From: Limnohabitans sp. 2KL-1
GTDB lineage: Bacteria > Pseudomonadota > Gammaproteobacteria > Burkholderiales > Burkholderiaceae_C
Length of the DNA: 64,000 nucleotides
Direction: 5' to 3'
NCBI RefSeq assembly: GCF_003063435.1
Contig: NZ_NESL01000001.1
Coordinates: 806,001 to 870,000 of the forward strand
Each line of letters opens with the position of its first letter. Position 1 is the first letter of the stretch. The position numbers and the translations under genes are program-made. The notes beneath the pieces are model-generated. The model worked only from the letters and a program-made list of their open reading frames with translations. It did no database searches and was not told the DNA's origin. Positions 34,853 to 43,907 of the stretch are shown here, piece after piece.

Positions 34853-34879
34853 ACCGCCGAGGCTTTCACCTGGGCGGTT
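34848..34879 (-). terminator. intrinsic terminator of rpsT
   Basis: Read on the minus strand, AACCGCC pairs with GGCGGTT, with an inner AGG/CCT extension, followed by TTTTTT. It lies about 80 bp beyond the rpsT stop. Confidence 0.82.
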
Positions 34880-34958
34880 CAGTTTTCGCGGACAGCGCAC
34901 CCGTTTCAAACGGCGGCAAGGGCAGGGCCCTGCCGGGCTGTTGATCTGGTGGAGCGGA

Positions 34959-35267
34959 TCAGGCTGCTGTGGCGGCAAGGGCCAAAGTCTTGACTTTGGC
35001 GCTCAGGCGGCTCTTGTCGCGAGCAGCCTTGTTTTTGTGGAAGATGCCTTTGTCGGCAATGATGTCCACCACGGTTTGCATTTTGGCAAACAGCTCGGTG
35101 GCTTTGGTCTTGTCGCCTGCTGCAACGGCTTTTTCGACGTTTTTCACAGCAGTGCGGTATTTGGAGCGCAGCGAAGAGTTTGCTGCGTTGATTTTGACGT
35201 CCTGGCGGACGCGTTTACGGCCGGAAGCAAGACGGGGGTTTTTCTTTTTGGGTTTAGCGGATGCCAT
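34959..35267 (-). CDS. rpsT: 30S ribosomal protein S20
   Basis: A 102-residue basic, helical protein that opens [19 protein letters not shown] and contains [18 protein letters not shown] and [20 protein letters not shown], the S20 signature. It binds 16S rRNA helices early in 30S assembly. It lies divergent from murJ, the classic rpsT/murJ (mviN) arrangement of proteobacteria, and ends in its own terminator. Confidence 0.97.
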   Translation of the reverse strand: MASAKPKKKNPRLASGRKRVRQDVKINAANSSLRSKYRTAVKNVEKAVAAGDKTKATELFAKMQTVVDIIADKGIFHKNKAARDKSRLSAKVKTLALAATAA

Positions 35268-35439
35268 ATATAAGTTCTTTCAGTGTCTGAGGATGATGTC
35301 CGGCGAACCGGGCATTCTAGCAGATCCGATGCGGCTCTTGGGCTGATCCACCAGAAAGGCGCAGCAGGTGCGTGCGAGGGCTTATTTGAATGTGAATCGC
35401 TTTCAGCGCTGGGATCGGAGACCGCTACACTCGCCCGTT

Positions 35440-37005
35440 GTGAGCCTTCTCCGTTCTGCCTCTGTCGTGTCGATTTTTACCTTGGCCTCCCGGGTCACGG
35501 GTTTGGTGCGTGAATTGCTCATCGCCTCGATGTTCGGTGCGAGCGCCTTGACCGATGCCTTCAATGTGGCCTTTCGGATTCCCAACTTGTTTCGGCGTTT
35601 GTTTGCCGAAGGGGCCTTCAGCCAGGCTTTTGTGCCGGTATTGGCCGCGAGCCGTGCCCAACACGGTGAAGAGGTCACCAAAGCGGTGATCGACAGTGTG
35701 GCCACCGCCTTGGCTTGGTCGGTGCTGGCTTTGTCCGTGCTGGGGGTGTTGGCGTCACCTTGGCTGGTCTGGGCCCTGGCCAGCGGCTTGCAGCAAGATG
35801 CCCGAGGTTACGGTGCTGCTGTCCATATGACCCGGTGGATGTTTCCCTACATTGCGTTCATGTCGATGGTGGCCCTGTCGGCAGGTATTCTGAACACGTG
35901 GAAGCGCTTTGCCGTGCCAGCGGCCACGCCCGTGTTGCTCAATGTGAGTGTGATCGCAGCAGCCTGGTGGTTGTCGCCGTGGCTGAACCGGCAAGGCCTG
36001 GAAGCCATTTATGCGTTGCCTGCGGGCGTGATGTTGGGCGGGGTTTTGCAATTGGCGGTCCAAATCCCTGCATTGAGCCGCTTGGGCTTGCTGCCGCGTT
36101 TGGGTTTGGTGCCCGCCACTTTGAAAAAAGCTTGGACGAACCCGGCAACCCTGAACATCTTGCGCCTCATGGGGCCGGCCTTGTTGGGCGTGGGGGTGGC
36201 GCAAATTTCCTTGCTGATCAACACGCAGATCGCCTCGCATCTGGCGCCGGGCAGCGTCAGTTGGCTGACGTATGCCGACCGCTTGATGGAGTTTCCGACC
36301 GCCCTTTTGGGCGTGGCGTTGGGCGTGGTGTTGATGCCGCAACTGGCCGCAGCCAAAGCCACGGGGGATGGCGAGCGCTACGCAGCCATGCTGGACTGGG
36401 GGTTGCGTCTGGTGCTCTTGTTGGCTTTGCCCTGTGCGGCGGCCTTGCTGGTCTTTTCTCAGCCACTGGTCTCGGTGCTCTATCACTATGGGGCGTTCAC
36501 TGACCGCGACGTGCAGCAAACCACCTTGGCCTTGACGGGCTACGGTGTGGGCTTGTTGGGCCTGGTGGCCATCAAGGTGCTGGCACCCGGCTACTACGCC
36601 AGCCAGGACATCCGCACGCCGGTGCGCATTGCTGTTGTGGTGCTGGTGCTGACACAAGTTTTCAACGTGTTGCTGGTGCCGTACCTCGCCCATGCTGGGT
36701 TGGCGTTGTCGATTGGCCTGGGCGCTTTGGTCAACGCCTTGTGGTTGCTGGTGGGTCTGCTGCGCCGGGGCAGTTACAAACCTCAACCGGGGTGGTGGCG
36801 TTTTGGTCTGCAGGTGTTGCTGGCCACAGGCTTGCTGACAGGCTTGCTCTGGTCGGCTGCCCAGTATCTGCCTTGGGTGACCATGCGCCAGGACGCCTGG
36901 CTGCGCATCGGCTGGATGACCCTGGTTTTATCGTCTTCGGCCCTGCTTTATTTTGGTGTGTTGTGGGCAACGGGTCTGAGGCTCAAGGCTTTCCTCAAGC
37001 GTTGA
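35440..37005 (+). CDS. murJ: lipid II flippase MurJ
   Basis: A 521-residue polytopic protein of the MOP superfamily with about 14 membrane segments. It moves lipid II across the inner membrane. The N-terminus SASVVSIFTLASRVTGLVREL and FNVAFRIPNLFRRLFAEGAFSQAFVP are diagnostic. The GTG at 35440 is chosen because homologues begin with MSLL-like residues here; the upstream open frame adds 24 non-conserved residues. No strong ribosome site precedes the GTG, and a TACACT -10-like box at 35426 suggests a very short or leaderless mRNA (inference). Confidence 0.93.
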   Translation: MSLLRSASVVSIFTLASRVTGLVRELLIASMFGASALTDAFNVAFRIPNLFRRLFAEGAFSQAFVPVLAASRAQHGEEVTKAVIDSVATALAWSVLALSVLGVLASPWLVWALASGLQQDARGYGAAVHMTRWMFPYIAFMSMVALSAGILNTWKRFAVPAATPVLLNVSVIAAAWWLSPWLNRQGLEAIYALPAGVMLGGVLQLAVQIPALSRLGLLPRLGLVPATLKKAWTNPATLNILRLMGPALLGVGVAQISLLINTQIASHLAPGSVSWLTYADRLMEFPTALLGVALGVVLMPQLAAAKATGDGERYAAMLDWGLRLVLLLALPCAAALLVFSQPLVSVLYHYGAFTDRDVQQTTLALTGYGVGLLGLVAIKVLAPGYYASQDIRTPVRIAVVVLVLTQVFNVLLVPYLAHAGLALSIGLGALVNALWLLVGLLRRGSYKPQPGWWRFGLQVLLATGLLTGLLWSAAQYLPWVTMRQDAWLRIGWMTLVLSSSALLYFGVLWATGLRLKAFLKR

Positions 37006-37015
37006 TGGAGCACGC

Positions 37016-37876
37016 ATGACCCTGAATCTTTCACCTCCTACCCCGTTGAGCTACTTCGCCAGTCTGGTCCAGAGCGATGAGCACTTGCCCTTGTTGGAGG
37101 CAGCCGCCAGCTTGGCCCAGGACGAAGAGCCCACACTGGATGTGCAGCAGGTGCTGGACGATGTGGCACGCTTGCTCAAAAGGGTCACAGCGCGTTTGCC
37201 CGATGAGGCCGATGATCTGACCCGGCTGGCCATATTGACCCAGGTTTTTCACAAGGACCTGGGCTTTGGGGCCAATGCCAACGATTATTACGCGCCGGAA
37301 AACAGCTACCTGAATGAGGTCTTGCGAACCCGCCGGGGCATCCCGGTTTCCTTGGCTGTGATCTGGCTGGAGCTGGCCCAGGCGCTGGATTTGCAGGCGC
37401 AGGGTGTTTCATTTCCTGGCCATTTCCTGGTCAAGGTCACGCTTGAAGGCGGGCTCGTGGTGCTGGACCCGCTCACGGGCGAATCTTTGGGGGTGGACAC
37501 GCTCGCCGAGCGTTTGGGGCCTTACCGCGACCCTGCAGACCGCACGGCAGCGCCAGACCTGGATGAAGGGGAAACCCCCCTGGGTCTGTATTTGCAAGCC
37601 TGCCCAGCCCGGGATGTGCTGGCCCGCATGCTGCGCAACCTGAAAGAAATTTTCCGTTCGCAAGAGGATTGGCGGCGCATGCTGCAGGTGCTGGATCGTT
37701 TGGTGGTGTTGTTGCCCGAGGTCTGGACAGAACGACGCGATCGAGGTCTGGTGCACGCCGAGTTGGGCCATGTGCATGAAGCCTTGCAGGACTTGAGGCT
37801 GTATTTGGAGGCCGTGCCGTCAGCGCCTGACACGGTGGCCCTGAGAAACCGGGTGAGCGAGCTCTCGGGGCTTTGA
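37016..37876 (+). CDS. SirB1-family transglutaminase-like/TPR protein
   Basis: A 286-residue protein. The first 160 residues carry the SirB1 (transglutaminase-like) core YYAPENSYLNEVLRTRRGIPVSLAVIWLELA and GVSFPGHFLVKV. The tail (about 205-285) contains TPR-like helices (RNLKEIFRSQEDWRRMLQVLDRLV, HAELGHVHEALQDLRLYLEA). The function is unknown; the family is near-universal in proteobacteria. It follows murJ by 10 bp, so the two are probably co-transcribed. Confidence 0.88.
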   Translation: MTLNLSPPTPLSYFASLVQSDEHLPLLEAAASLAQDEEPTLDVQQVLDDVARLLKRVTARLPDEADDLTRLAILTQVFHKDLGFGANANDYYAPENSYLNEVLRTRRGIPVSLAVIWLELAQALDLQAQGVSFPGHFLVKVTLEGGLVVLDPLTGESLGVDTLAERLGPYRDPADRTAAPDLDEGETPLGLYLQACPARDVLARMLRNLKEIFRSQEDWRRMLQVLDRLVVLLPEVWTERRDRGLVHAELGHVHEALQDLRLYLEAVPSAPDTVALRNRVSELSGL

Positions 37877-37954
37877 CGGCCCGCAGGCCGAGCTTGGCGC
37901 GTGGTGGATCTGAGCCAGAGACTCAGTCGGGCCAAGCGCGCCAGACAAGAAGGC

Positions 37955-39010
37955 TCAGGCCACCACCACCTGTGCGCCTTCGCCTTGCTGCGCGATGTGG
38001 CCAATGGTGTAGACCATTTCACCCAGACTGCTCAATGTGGCCGCGCATGCCTCGGCTTCAGCGGCACTCACCACCACCACCATGCCGATGCCGTTGTTGA
38101 AGGTGCGGTTCATCTCGACATCGTCGATGCCTGCGGTCTTTTGCAGCCAGGCAAACAGCTCGGTCTGGGGCCAGCTGCCTTTTTGCAAGTGGGCGGCCAG
38201 GCCTTCGGGCAGCACGCGGGGGATGTTTTCAAGCAAACCGCCGCCGGTGATGTGGGCCAGCGCCTTGATGCCGGAAGACGAATCTGGTGCCGTGGGATGC
38301 GCCGCCAATGCCGCCAGCACGTTCAGCACGTACAGCCGGGTGGGCTCCATCAGGGCTTGCTTGAAAGGCTTGCCATCCAGGGTGGCGGGAGCGTTGGCAC
38401 CTGCACGCTCGATGCACTTGCGCACCAGAGAAAAACCGTTGGAGTGCACACCACTCGAGGCCAGGCCCAGCACCACATCGCCCGCTTTGACGTTTTGGCC
38501 GGTGAGGATTTTGGATTTTTCGACCGCGCCGACCGCAAAACCTGCCAGGTCGTATTCACCCGCAGGGTACATGCCGGGCATTTCGGCCGTTTCACCGCCA
38601 ATCAGGGCGCAGCCTGACAATTCGCAGCCCTTGGCAATGCCGCCGACCACAGCGGCGGCAGTGTCCACATCCAGCTTGCCGCAGGCAAAGTAGTCGAGGA
38701 AGAACAAGGGCTCGGCACCTTGCACCAGCACGTCGTTGACGCTCATAGCGACCAGGTCGATGCCCACTGTGTCGTGCATGTTCCACTCGAACGCCAGCTT
38801 GAGCTTGGTGCCCACGCCGTCTGTGCCACTGACCAAAACGGGCTCTTTGTAACGCTTGGGCACTTCAAACAACGCACCAAAGCCGCCAATGCCCGCCAAC
38901 ACGCCTTCACGCATGGTTTTCTTGGCCAAGGGCTTGATGCGCTCGACCAAGGCATCGCCTGCGACGATGTCGACACCGGCGTCTTTGTAGGAAAGTGGAG
39001 TTTGACTCAT
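37955..39010 (-). CDS. purM: phosphoribosylformylglycinamidine cyclo-ligase (AIR synthetase)
   Basis: A 351-residue enzyme for step five of de novo purine synthesis. It shows [20 protein letters not shown] at the N-terminus, the ATP-binding [18 protein letters not shown] (about 59-76), [26 protein letters not shown] and the C-terminal [19 protein letters not shown] 39010 is the conserved start; an upstream open extension crosses the divergent promoter region. It is divergent from the AI-2E permease, as in many Comamonadaceae. Confidence 0.96.
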   Translation of the reverse strand: MSQTPLSYKDAGVDIVAGDALVERIKPLAKKTMREGVLAGIGGFGALFEVPKRYKEPVLVSGTDGVGTKLKLAFEWNMHDTVGIDLVAMSVNDVLVQGAEPLFFLDYFACGKLDVDTAAAVVGGIAKGCELSGCALIGGETAEMPGMYPAGEYDLAGFAVGAVEKSKILTGQNVKAGDVVLGLASSGVHSNGFSLVRKCIERAGANAPATLDGKPFKQALMEPTRLYVLNVLAALAAHPTAPDSSSGIKALAHITGGGLLENIPRVLPEGLAAHLQKGSWPQTELFAWLQKTAGIDDVEMNRTFNNGIGMVVVVSAAEAEACAATLSSLGEMVYTIGHIAQQGEGAQVVVA

Positions 39011-39145
39011 GGTTTGGACCCAAAAGGGGCATGTAAATGGGGGAGCGGGAGCCAATAAACGGGCTGGCAGACTAAAATCAGTGCTTATTTTAAGGGTTAG
39101 CCCTGAGCATTTCAGGCGACCATCTGCAAAACACGAGACCCCCCC

Positions 39146-40261
39146 TTGCAAGCACCTCTCCCATTTTTGATGACCCGCCTGGCCGCTTGGCTGGGTGTGG
39201 CCTTGGTCGGCGTGCTGGTTTTCTGGTTGCTCGCTCCCGTTTTGGCCCCGTTTGTGATCGCGGCGGTCATGGCGTATGTCTTGCATCCTCTGGTGCTGCG
39301 TGTCGAGGCGGTGGCCTCGGGTCGCTTGCCTCGCGTTTTAGCGGTGTTGTTGGTCGAGGTCCTGGCTTTGTTGGCCCTGCTGGGATTGTTTTTGTTGCTG
39401 GTGCCGATCGTTGTGCGCGAGTGGCCTTTGCTGAAGCAGCAATTGCCCCTGCTGCTTGATCGTCTGGGCGACGGCCTGAACCCCCTGTTGGCCCAATTGG
39501 GCTTGAATGTCTCGCTCGATTTGGGTGATTTGAAAAAACAGCTGGTGGCTTACTTCAGCGCCAACCGTGAAGATTGGTGGGCACCGCTGATGTTCTCGCT
39601 CAGGCTGGGCGGCAGCGTGACGTTGGCCCTGGTCGGGTACTCGGTGCTGGTGCCGGTGGCCTTGTTTTACATGCTCCATGACTGGACACGCTTGGTCAAC
39701 AGCGTGGTCGAGTTGGTTCCGCCCGCCTGGCGCGACCGTTTTGACAGCTTCATGTCCGAAAGTGACCGGGTGCTGGGCGAGTACCTGAGGGGGCAATTGC
39801 TGGTGATGCTGGCCTTGGCCGTGTTTTATGCGGTGGGCCTGAGTTTGTTTGGTCTGGATCTGGCCTTGCCCATTGGTGTATTCACCGGCCTGGCCGTGTT
39901 TGTGCCCTATCTGGGCTTTGGTCTGGGGCTGGCGGTGTCTTTGCTGGCGGGTTTGCTGCAGTTCGGATCGGCGCATGCCGTGGTCATGGTGGCGGTGGTC
40001 TATGGTTTGGGGCAGTTGATCGAGAGCTTTGTGCTGACCCCGCGTCTGGTGGGCGAGCGCATTGGTTTGCACCCATTGGCCGTCATTTTGGCGTTGATGG
40101 CGTTCGGGCAGGTGCTGGGCTTTGTGGGGGTGCTGATGGCCTTGCCGGCGAGCGCGGTTTTGTTGGTGGGCCTGCGCCGTTTACGCCACCAGTACCTGCA
40201 AAGCGATCTGTACCAAAAAAGCGGTTCGGGTGCTGCCGAGCAAGGACCTGGTCAGGCATGA
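39146..40261 (+). CDS. AI-2E family transporter (PerM-like permease)
   Basis: A 371-residue membrane protein with seven to eight helices and a long periplasmic loop. The family motif [23 protein letters not shown] (about 252-274) and [27 protein letters not shown] (about 285-311) are clear. Two starts are possible: TTG 39146, whose N-terminal length matches relatives, and ATG 39170. Neither has a good ribosome site. Its stop overlaps hda by 4 bp, a conserved linkage in Burkholderiales. Confidence 0.87.
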   Translation: MQAPLPFLMTRLAAWLGVALVGVLVFWLLAPVLAPFVIAAVMAYVLHPLVLRVEAVASGRLPRVLAVLLVEVLALLALLGLFLLLVPIVVREWPLLKQQLPLLLDRLGDGLNPLLAQLGLNVSLDLGDLKKQLVAYFSANREDWWAPLMFSLRLGGSVTLALVGYSVLVPVALFYMLHDWTRLVNSVVELVPPAWRDRFDSFMSESDRVLGEYLRGQLLVMLALAVFYAVGLSLFGLDLALPIGVFTGLAVFVPYLGFGLGLAVSLLAGLLQFGSAHAVVMVAVVYGLGQLIESFVLTPRLVGERIGLHPLAVILALMAFGQVLGFVGVLMALPASAVLLVGLRRLRHQYLQSDLYQKSGSGAAEQGPGQA

Positions 40262-40944
40262 AGCAACTGGCTTTGGACATCGGCTTGGCGACAACGCCCA
40301 CGCTGGACAATTTCTTTGCAGGCCCAAACGAGGCCGCTTTGAGCCATCTGCGTTTGTGGACGGCATCTCACAACCGATCGCCAGTGCCCAGCTACCTGTG
40401 GGGCGAGAGCGGCTCGGGCAAAACCCATTTGCTGCACGCTGTGCACCACGCCCTGAAAGAGCAAGGTGCTCAGGTGGGTTGGCTCGATGCCCACACCATG
40501 GACCCGCCCGAGTTCAACGACAGCTGGGCCGCAGTGCTGATGGACGATGTGCACCTGTACAACTCGGAGCAGCAGCACACGGCGTTCAATTGGTTTGTGA
40601 ATGCCCTCACGCCCCGCAGCGGGACGCCGCGTTGGGTGTTGGCCGCCGGCGCTTTGCCGCCAGCCGATTTGAAGCTGCGCGACGATTTGCGCAGCCGCTT
40701 GGGTTGGGGCCACATCCATGCGCTGCATGTGCTGGATGAGCCCGAGCGCCGCGCTGTGCTGCGGCAAGAGGCCGATGCCCGGGGCTTGTTTTTGAGCGAT
40801 GAGGTCATGTCCTACATGCTCAAGCGCTTTTCGCGTGATTTGGGCAGCCTGATGCAGTTGCTCGATCACCTGGACCACTATGCTTTGCAAACGCAGCGCG
40901 CCCTCACCATTCCCTTGGTGCGCGCGATGCTGGAGAACGAATGA
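40258..40944 (+). CDS. hda: DnaA regulatory inactivator Hda
   Basis: A 228-residue DnaA-like AAA+ protein. The extreme N-terminus [10 protein letters not shown] contains the beta-clamp-binding QLALDI motif. Walker A is WGESGSGKTHLLHAV (about 47-61), and LMDDVHLYNSEQQHTAFNWF is the Walker B region. It lacks the DnaA DNA-binding domain. With the loaded clamp it stimulates ATP hydrolysis by DnaA to prevent over-initiation. It is linked by 4-bp overlaps to the permease and the phosphatase. Confidence 0.93.
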   Translation: MKQLALDIGLATTPTLDNFFAGPNEAALSHLRLWTASHNRSPVPSYLWGESGSGKTHLLHAVHHALKEQGAQVGWLDAHTMDPPEFNDSWAAVLMDDVHLYNSEQQHTAFNWFVNALTPRSGTPRWVLAAGALPPADLKLRDDLRSRLGWGHIHALHVLDEPERRAVLRQEADARGLFLSDEVMSYMLKRFSRDLGSLMQLLDHLDHYALQTQRALTIPLVRAMLENE

Positions 40945-41609
40945 AACTCGCGCTGTTTGACCTCGACCACACCTTGCTGCCGCTGGACTCTGACCACACC
41001 TGGGGCGTGTTCACCACGGAGATGGGCTGGACCGACCCGGCGGTGTTCAGCCAACGCAACGATGAGTTCTATGCCCACTACCAGGCGGGTACGCTGGACA
41101 TCCACGATTACGTGCGCTTTGCCACCCGCGCTGCCCGCGAGCGCGGCGCAGCCGAGGCGGCCCATGCCCATGCCCGTTACATGGACGAAGTGATCCGCCC
41201 CCGCATCACGCCCGAAGCGCTGGCGCTGGTACGATCGCACCAACATGCGGGTGACACGGTCATGATCGTGACCGCCACCAACGAGTTTGTGACCCGCCCG
41301 ATTGCCCAGGCGTTCGGCGTCAGCGAGCTGATTGCCGTGGAGCTTGAGCGTGACGCTTCGGGCTGGATCACTGGCGAAATCAAGGGCACGCCGTCATTTC
41401 GGGAGGGCAAGGTTACCCGTGTCGCCCAGTGGCTGGCCCAGCAAGGGCTGGACTGGGGCGATGTGGAGATGAGCTTTTACTCGGACTCCATGAACGACCT
41501 GCCGCTTTTGGAAAAGGCCCACCATCCGGTGGCAACGAACCCTGACGCTCGGTTGCGTCAACTGGCCACTGAGCGTGGCTGGCGCATCCTCGAACTGTTT
41601 CAAGAATGA
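40941..41609 (+). CDS. HAD-superfamily phosphatase (HAD-IB, SerB-like)
   Basis: A 222-residue hydrolase with the nucleophile motif FDLDHTLLPLDSDHTW (residues 5-20; DxDxT), a helical cap, motif III near FREGKVTR and motif IV FYSDSMNDLPLLEKAHHPVA. Homologues next to hda/pcnB are annotated as HAD-IB family hydrolases; a phosphoserine or related small phosphate ester is possible. It overlaps hda and pcnB by 4 bp each. Confidence 0.9.
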   Translation: MKLALFDLDHTLLPLDSDHTWGVFTTEMGWTDPAVFSQRNDEFYAHYQAGTLDIHDYVRFATRAARERGAAEAAHAHARYMDEVIRPRITPEALALVRSHQHAGDTVMIVTATNEFVTRPIAQAFGVSELIAVELERDASGWITGEIKGTPSFREGKVTRVAQWLAQQGLDWGDVEMSFYSDSMNDLPLLEKAHHPVATNPDARLRQLATERGWRILELFQE

Positions 41610-43171
41610 TCAAACAATTCATCACCAAGCTGATGGGCAAATCGCCCAAAAGCAACAAGCCGAATTTTGGCCGCCGCACAGAAGTCCCCGCATCGGTGCA
41701 TGGCATCGACCCGAACCTGGTGGACGAGCGCGCCATCAACGTGACGCACACCCTGCAGCAAGCCGGGTTTGAGGCCTACATCGTGGGCGGTGCTGTGCGC
41801 GATCTGTTGCTGGGCCTGCGCCCCAAAGACTTCGACGTGGCCACCGACGCCACACCTGAGCAGGTCAAAAACCTGTTTCGCCGCGCTTTCATCATCGGGC
41901 GGCGCTTTCGTATCGTGCACGTGGTCTATGGCCGGGGGCGTGACAACGAGGTGATCGAGGTGTCCACTTTCCGTGCGCATCTGGACAACGCTGCGGCCGA
42001 GCAGGTCAAAGGCAATGAGCGCACCAGCAAGCGGCAACTCGAAGGCATGCACCACGCGGTGGATTCGACAGGCCGTGTGCTGCGCGACAACGTCTGGGGC
42101 CCGCAGGACGAAGACGCCACCCGCCGCGACTTCACTGTCAACGCCCTTTACTACGACCCCGAGTCGCAGATCGTGGTGGATTACCACGGCGGCATTCAGG
42201 ATTCGAAAAAGCGCGTGCTGCGCATGATCGGTGACCCGGTGGCGCGTTACCGCGAAGACCCGGTTCGCATCATCCGTGCGGTGCGTTTTGCCGCCAAGCT
42301 CAGCCCGCTGGGCTTCAAGCTTGAAGCCAAGACCGCCAAACCGCTCACACAGTCTGCGGCCTTGTTGGCCGATGTGCCGCAAAGCCGCCTGTTTGACGAA
42401 ATGCTCAAACTGTTGCAAACCGGGCACGCCTTGGCGTCCATCGCGCAGTTGAAGAACCTGGGCTTGGCCACGGGCATCTACCCCTTGCTGGATGTGGTGG
42501 TGGAGCGGGCTGACAGCGCTTTTGTGCAAGTGGCCTTGGCCGACACCGACCGGCGTGTGGGTGAAGGCAAGCCCGTGGCCCCCAGCTTTTTGTTGGCCTG
42601 CGTGTTGTGGGCCGATGTGCGCGAGGGCTGGGCGGCCCGCCTGGCGCGCAAGGAACACCCGCACCCGGCTTTGCAAGACGCGATCGATGAGGTGTTTGAC
42701 GCCCGCATTGGCGATGTGTCCGGCCGGGGCAAGCTGGCGGCCGACATGCGTGAAATCTGGATGATGCAGCCGCGCTTTGAAAAGCGCGTGGGCAGCACGC
42801 CGTTTGGTTTGGTCGAGCAGCCGCGTTTTCGCGCTGGCTTCGATTTCCTGCGCCTGCGCGCTGACATCGCCGAAGTCGACGAGCGCCTGGCCGACTGGTG
42901 GCAGGAGTTCAGCATGGCCAGCGATGCCGAGCGTGAGGACCTGGTGCAGGCGGCCAAAGCAGAGCAGCAAGCCTTGCAAGCAGCGGCCAAGCCCCGCGTG
43001 CGCCGAGCCCCTCGGCCTGAAGGCGCCCCTGCGTCCGTGGGGGCTGAGTCTCGCGCGGCCCCCGCCGAGCCAGCCAGCGCCGATGATGGTGCTGCTAAAA
43101 AACGCCGTCGGCGTCGTCGCAAGCCCGGTGCTGGTCCCGATCAGGCGGGCGCTGCGGACAGTGCCGACTAA
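41606..43171 (+). CDS. pcnB: poly(A) polymerase I
   Basis: A 521-residue nucleotidyltransferase. The core GGAVRDLLLGLRPKDFDVATDATPEQ (from about residue 58; GG..RD and DxD) is followed by FRRAFIIGRRFRIVHVVYG and DATRRDFTVNALYYDP. The RNA-binding region follows, then a basic Ala/Pro/Arg-rich tail with KKRRRRRRKPG near the C-terminus. It adds 3' poly(A) tails that promote RNA decay. The RRDFTVNA and basic tail separate it from CCA-adding enzymes. Confidence 0.95.
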   Translation: MIKQFITKLMGKSPKSNKPNFGRRTEVPASVHGIDPNLVDERAINVTHTLQQAGFEAYIVGGAVRDLLLGLRPKDFDVATDATPEQVKNLFRRAFIIGRRFRIVHVVYGRGRDNEVIEVSTFRAHLDNAAAEQVKGNERTSKRQLEGMHHAVDSTGRVLRDNVWGPQDEDATRRDFTVNALYYDPESQIVVDYHGGIQDSKKRVLRMIGDPVARYREDPVRIIRAVRFAAKLSPLGFKLEAKTAKPLTQSAALLADVPQSRLFDEMLKLLQTGHALASIAQLKNLGLATGIYPLLDVVVERADSAFVQVALADTDRRVGEGKPVAPSFLLACVLWADVREGWAARLARKEHPHPALQDAIDEVFDARIGDVSGRGKLAADMREIWMMQPRFEKRVGSTPFGLVEQPRFRAGFDFLRLRADIAEVDERLADWWQEFSMASDAEREDLVQAAKAEQQALQAAAKPRVRRAPRPEGAPASVGAESRAAPAEPASADDGAAKKRRRRRRKPGAGPDQAGAADSAD

Positions 43172-43192
43172 ATCGGTGACCGCAGCCAGGTG

Positions 43193-43681
43193 ATGTCAAC
43201 GGTGCGAGATCCCGTGATCGCGGATGTGGCGCTCGGGGCCAATCTGGGCGACGCCCTTCAAACGGTGCGGCAGACCCTGGAGGCGCTGTCGAGTTTGCCC
43301 GGTTCACGGTTGATCGCCCACTCACGCTTGTACCGCACGGCACCCCAACAAGCGCAAGGTCCGGACTTCATCAACGCGGTGGCGCGGCTCGAAACCCGTT
43401 TGACCGCCCCCGATTTGCTGGACGCGCTGCAGGCCCTCGAACATCAGGCGGGGCGCTTGCGCCCCTACATGCACGCACCGCGCACGCTGGACTTGGACCT
43501 GCTGTTTTACGGCGATGCCCAAATGCACAGCCCGCGCCTGATGCTGCCGCACCCACGCTGGCGAGACAGGGCTTTTGTGCTTTACCCCTTGGCCGATGTG
43601 GCGCCGGAGCGCGTCAGCGATGAGGACCTGACCCGTGTTGCGGGGCAGGCCATTGAACGTTTGCCACCGGTGGTGTCATGA
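43193..43681 (+). CDS. folK: 2-amino-4-hydroxy-6-hydroxymethyldihydropteridine pyrophosphokinase
   Basis: A 162-residue HPPK: ADVALGANLGDALQTVRQTL at the N-terminus, SRLYRTAPQ, then GPDFINAVARLET and the signature RPYMHAPRTLDLDLLFYGD and LPHPRWRDRAFVLYPLADVAP. It pyrophosphorylates the pterin in folate synthesis. A GTG lies one codon earlier (43190); ATG is preferred. It follows pcnB by 21 bp, the usual order. Confidence 0.94.
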   Translation: MSTVRDPVIADVALGANLGDALQTVRQTLEALSSLPGSRLIAHSRLYRTAPQQAQGPDFINAVARLETRLTAPDLLDALQALEHQAGRLRPYMHAPRTLDLDLLFYGDAQMHSPRLMLPHPRWRDRAFVLYPLADVAPERVSDEDLTRVAGQAIERLPPVVS

Positions 43682-43811
43682 ATGCCTTTGGCAGCTTGCC
43701 GGTCTCTTTGCAGACGGTGTTGCTCTTGCTGGCCAGCCATGTGTTCATGATTACCTGTGGGCCGCCTTGTGCATGGTGGGGGCGGTTTATTTCATTTTCC
43801 GCAGCGGCTGA
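43678..43811 (+). pseudogene. DUF486 (DMT-family) membrane protein, internal-deletion remnant
   Basis: An ATG overlapping the folK stop opens MNAFGSLPVSLQTVLLLLA, the usual N-terminus of the DUF486 small transporter-like protein that follows folK in relatives. After about 24 codons (near 43749) the frame changes. The next bases read, in another frame, DYLWAALCMVGAVYFIFRSG and stop at 43809-43811, which is the end of the same family. The central 70-80 residues are missing and the two ends are out of frame. The gene is therefore dead, removed by one deletion. Family identification is from memory. Confidence 0.82.
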
Positions 43812-43856
43812 CCGGGGTGTTGTCGATCTGGCTGTATCCAGCGGTTAAACTTGCCG

Positions 43857-43894
43857 CTGTCACGAAATCGTCACATTCGTTCACTTTCCGTCAT
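43857..43894 (+). promoter_or_regulatory. Pho-box-like direct-repeat array upstream of DUF47-pit
   Basis: CTGTCAC-GAAA-TCGTCAC (43857-43874) matches the PhoB half-site layout of two 7-mers spaced by 4 bp. Further degenerate half-sites CGTTCAC (43878) and CCGTCAT (43888) continue at 10-11 bp steps up to the ribosome site. PhoB represses the homologous orfA-pit operon in Sinorhizobium, so phosphate-dependent control is plausible. Binding is not shown. Confidence 0.6.
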
Positions 43895-43907
43895 CAGGAG
43901 CTACCCC

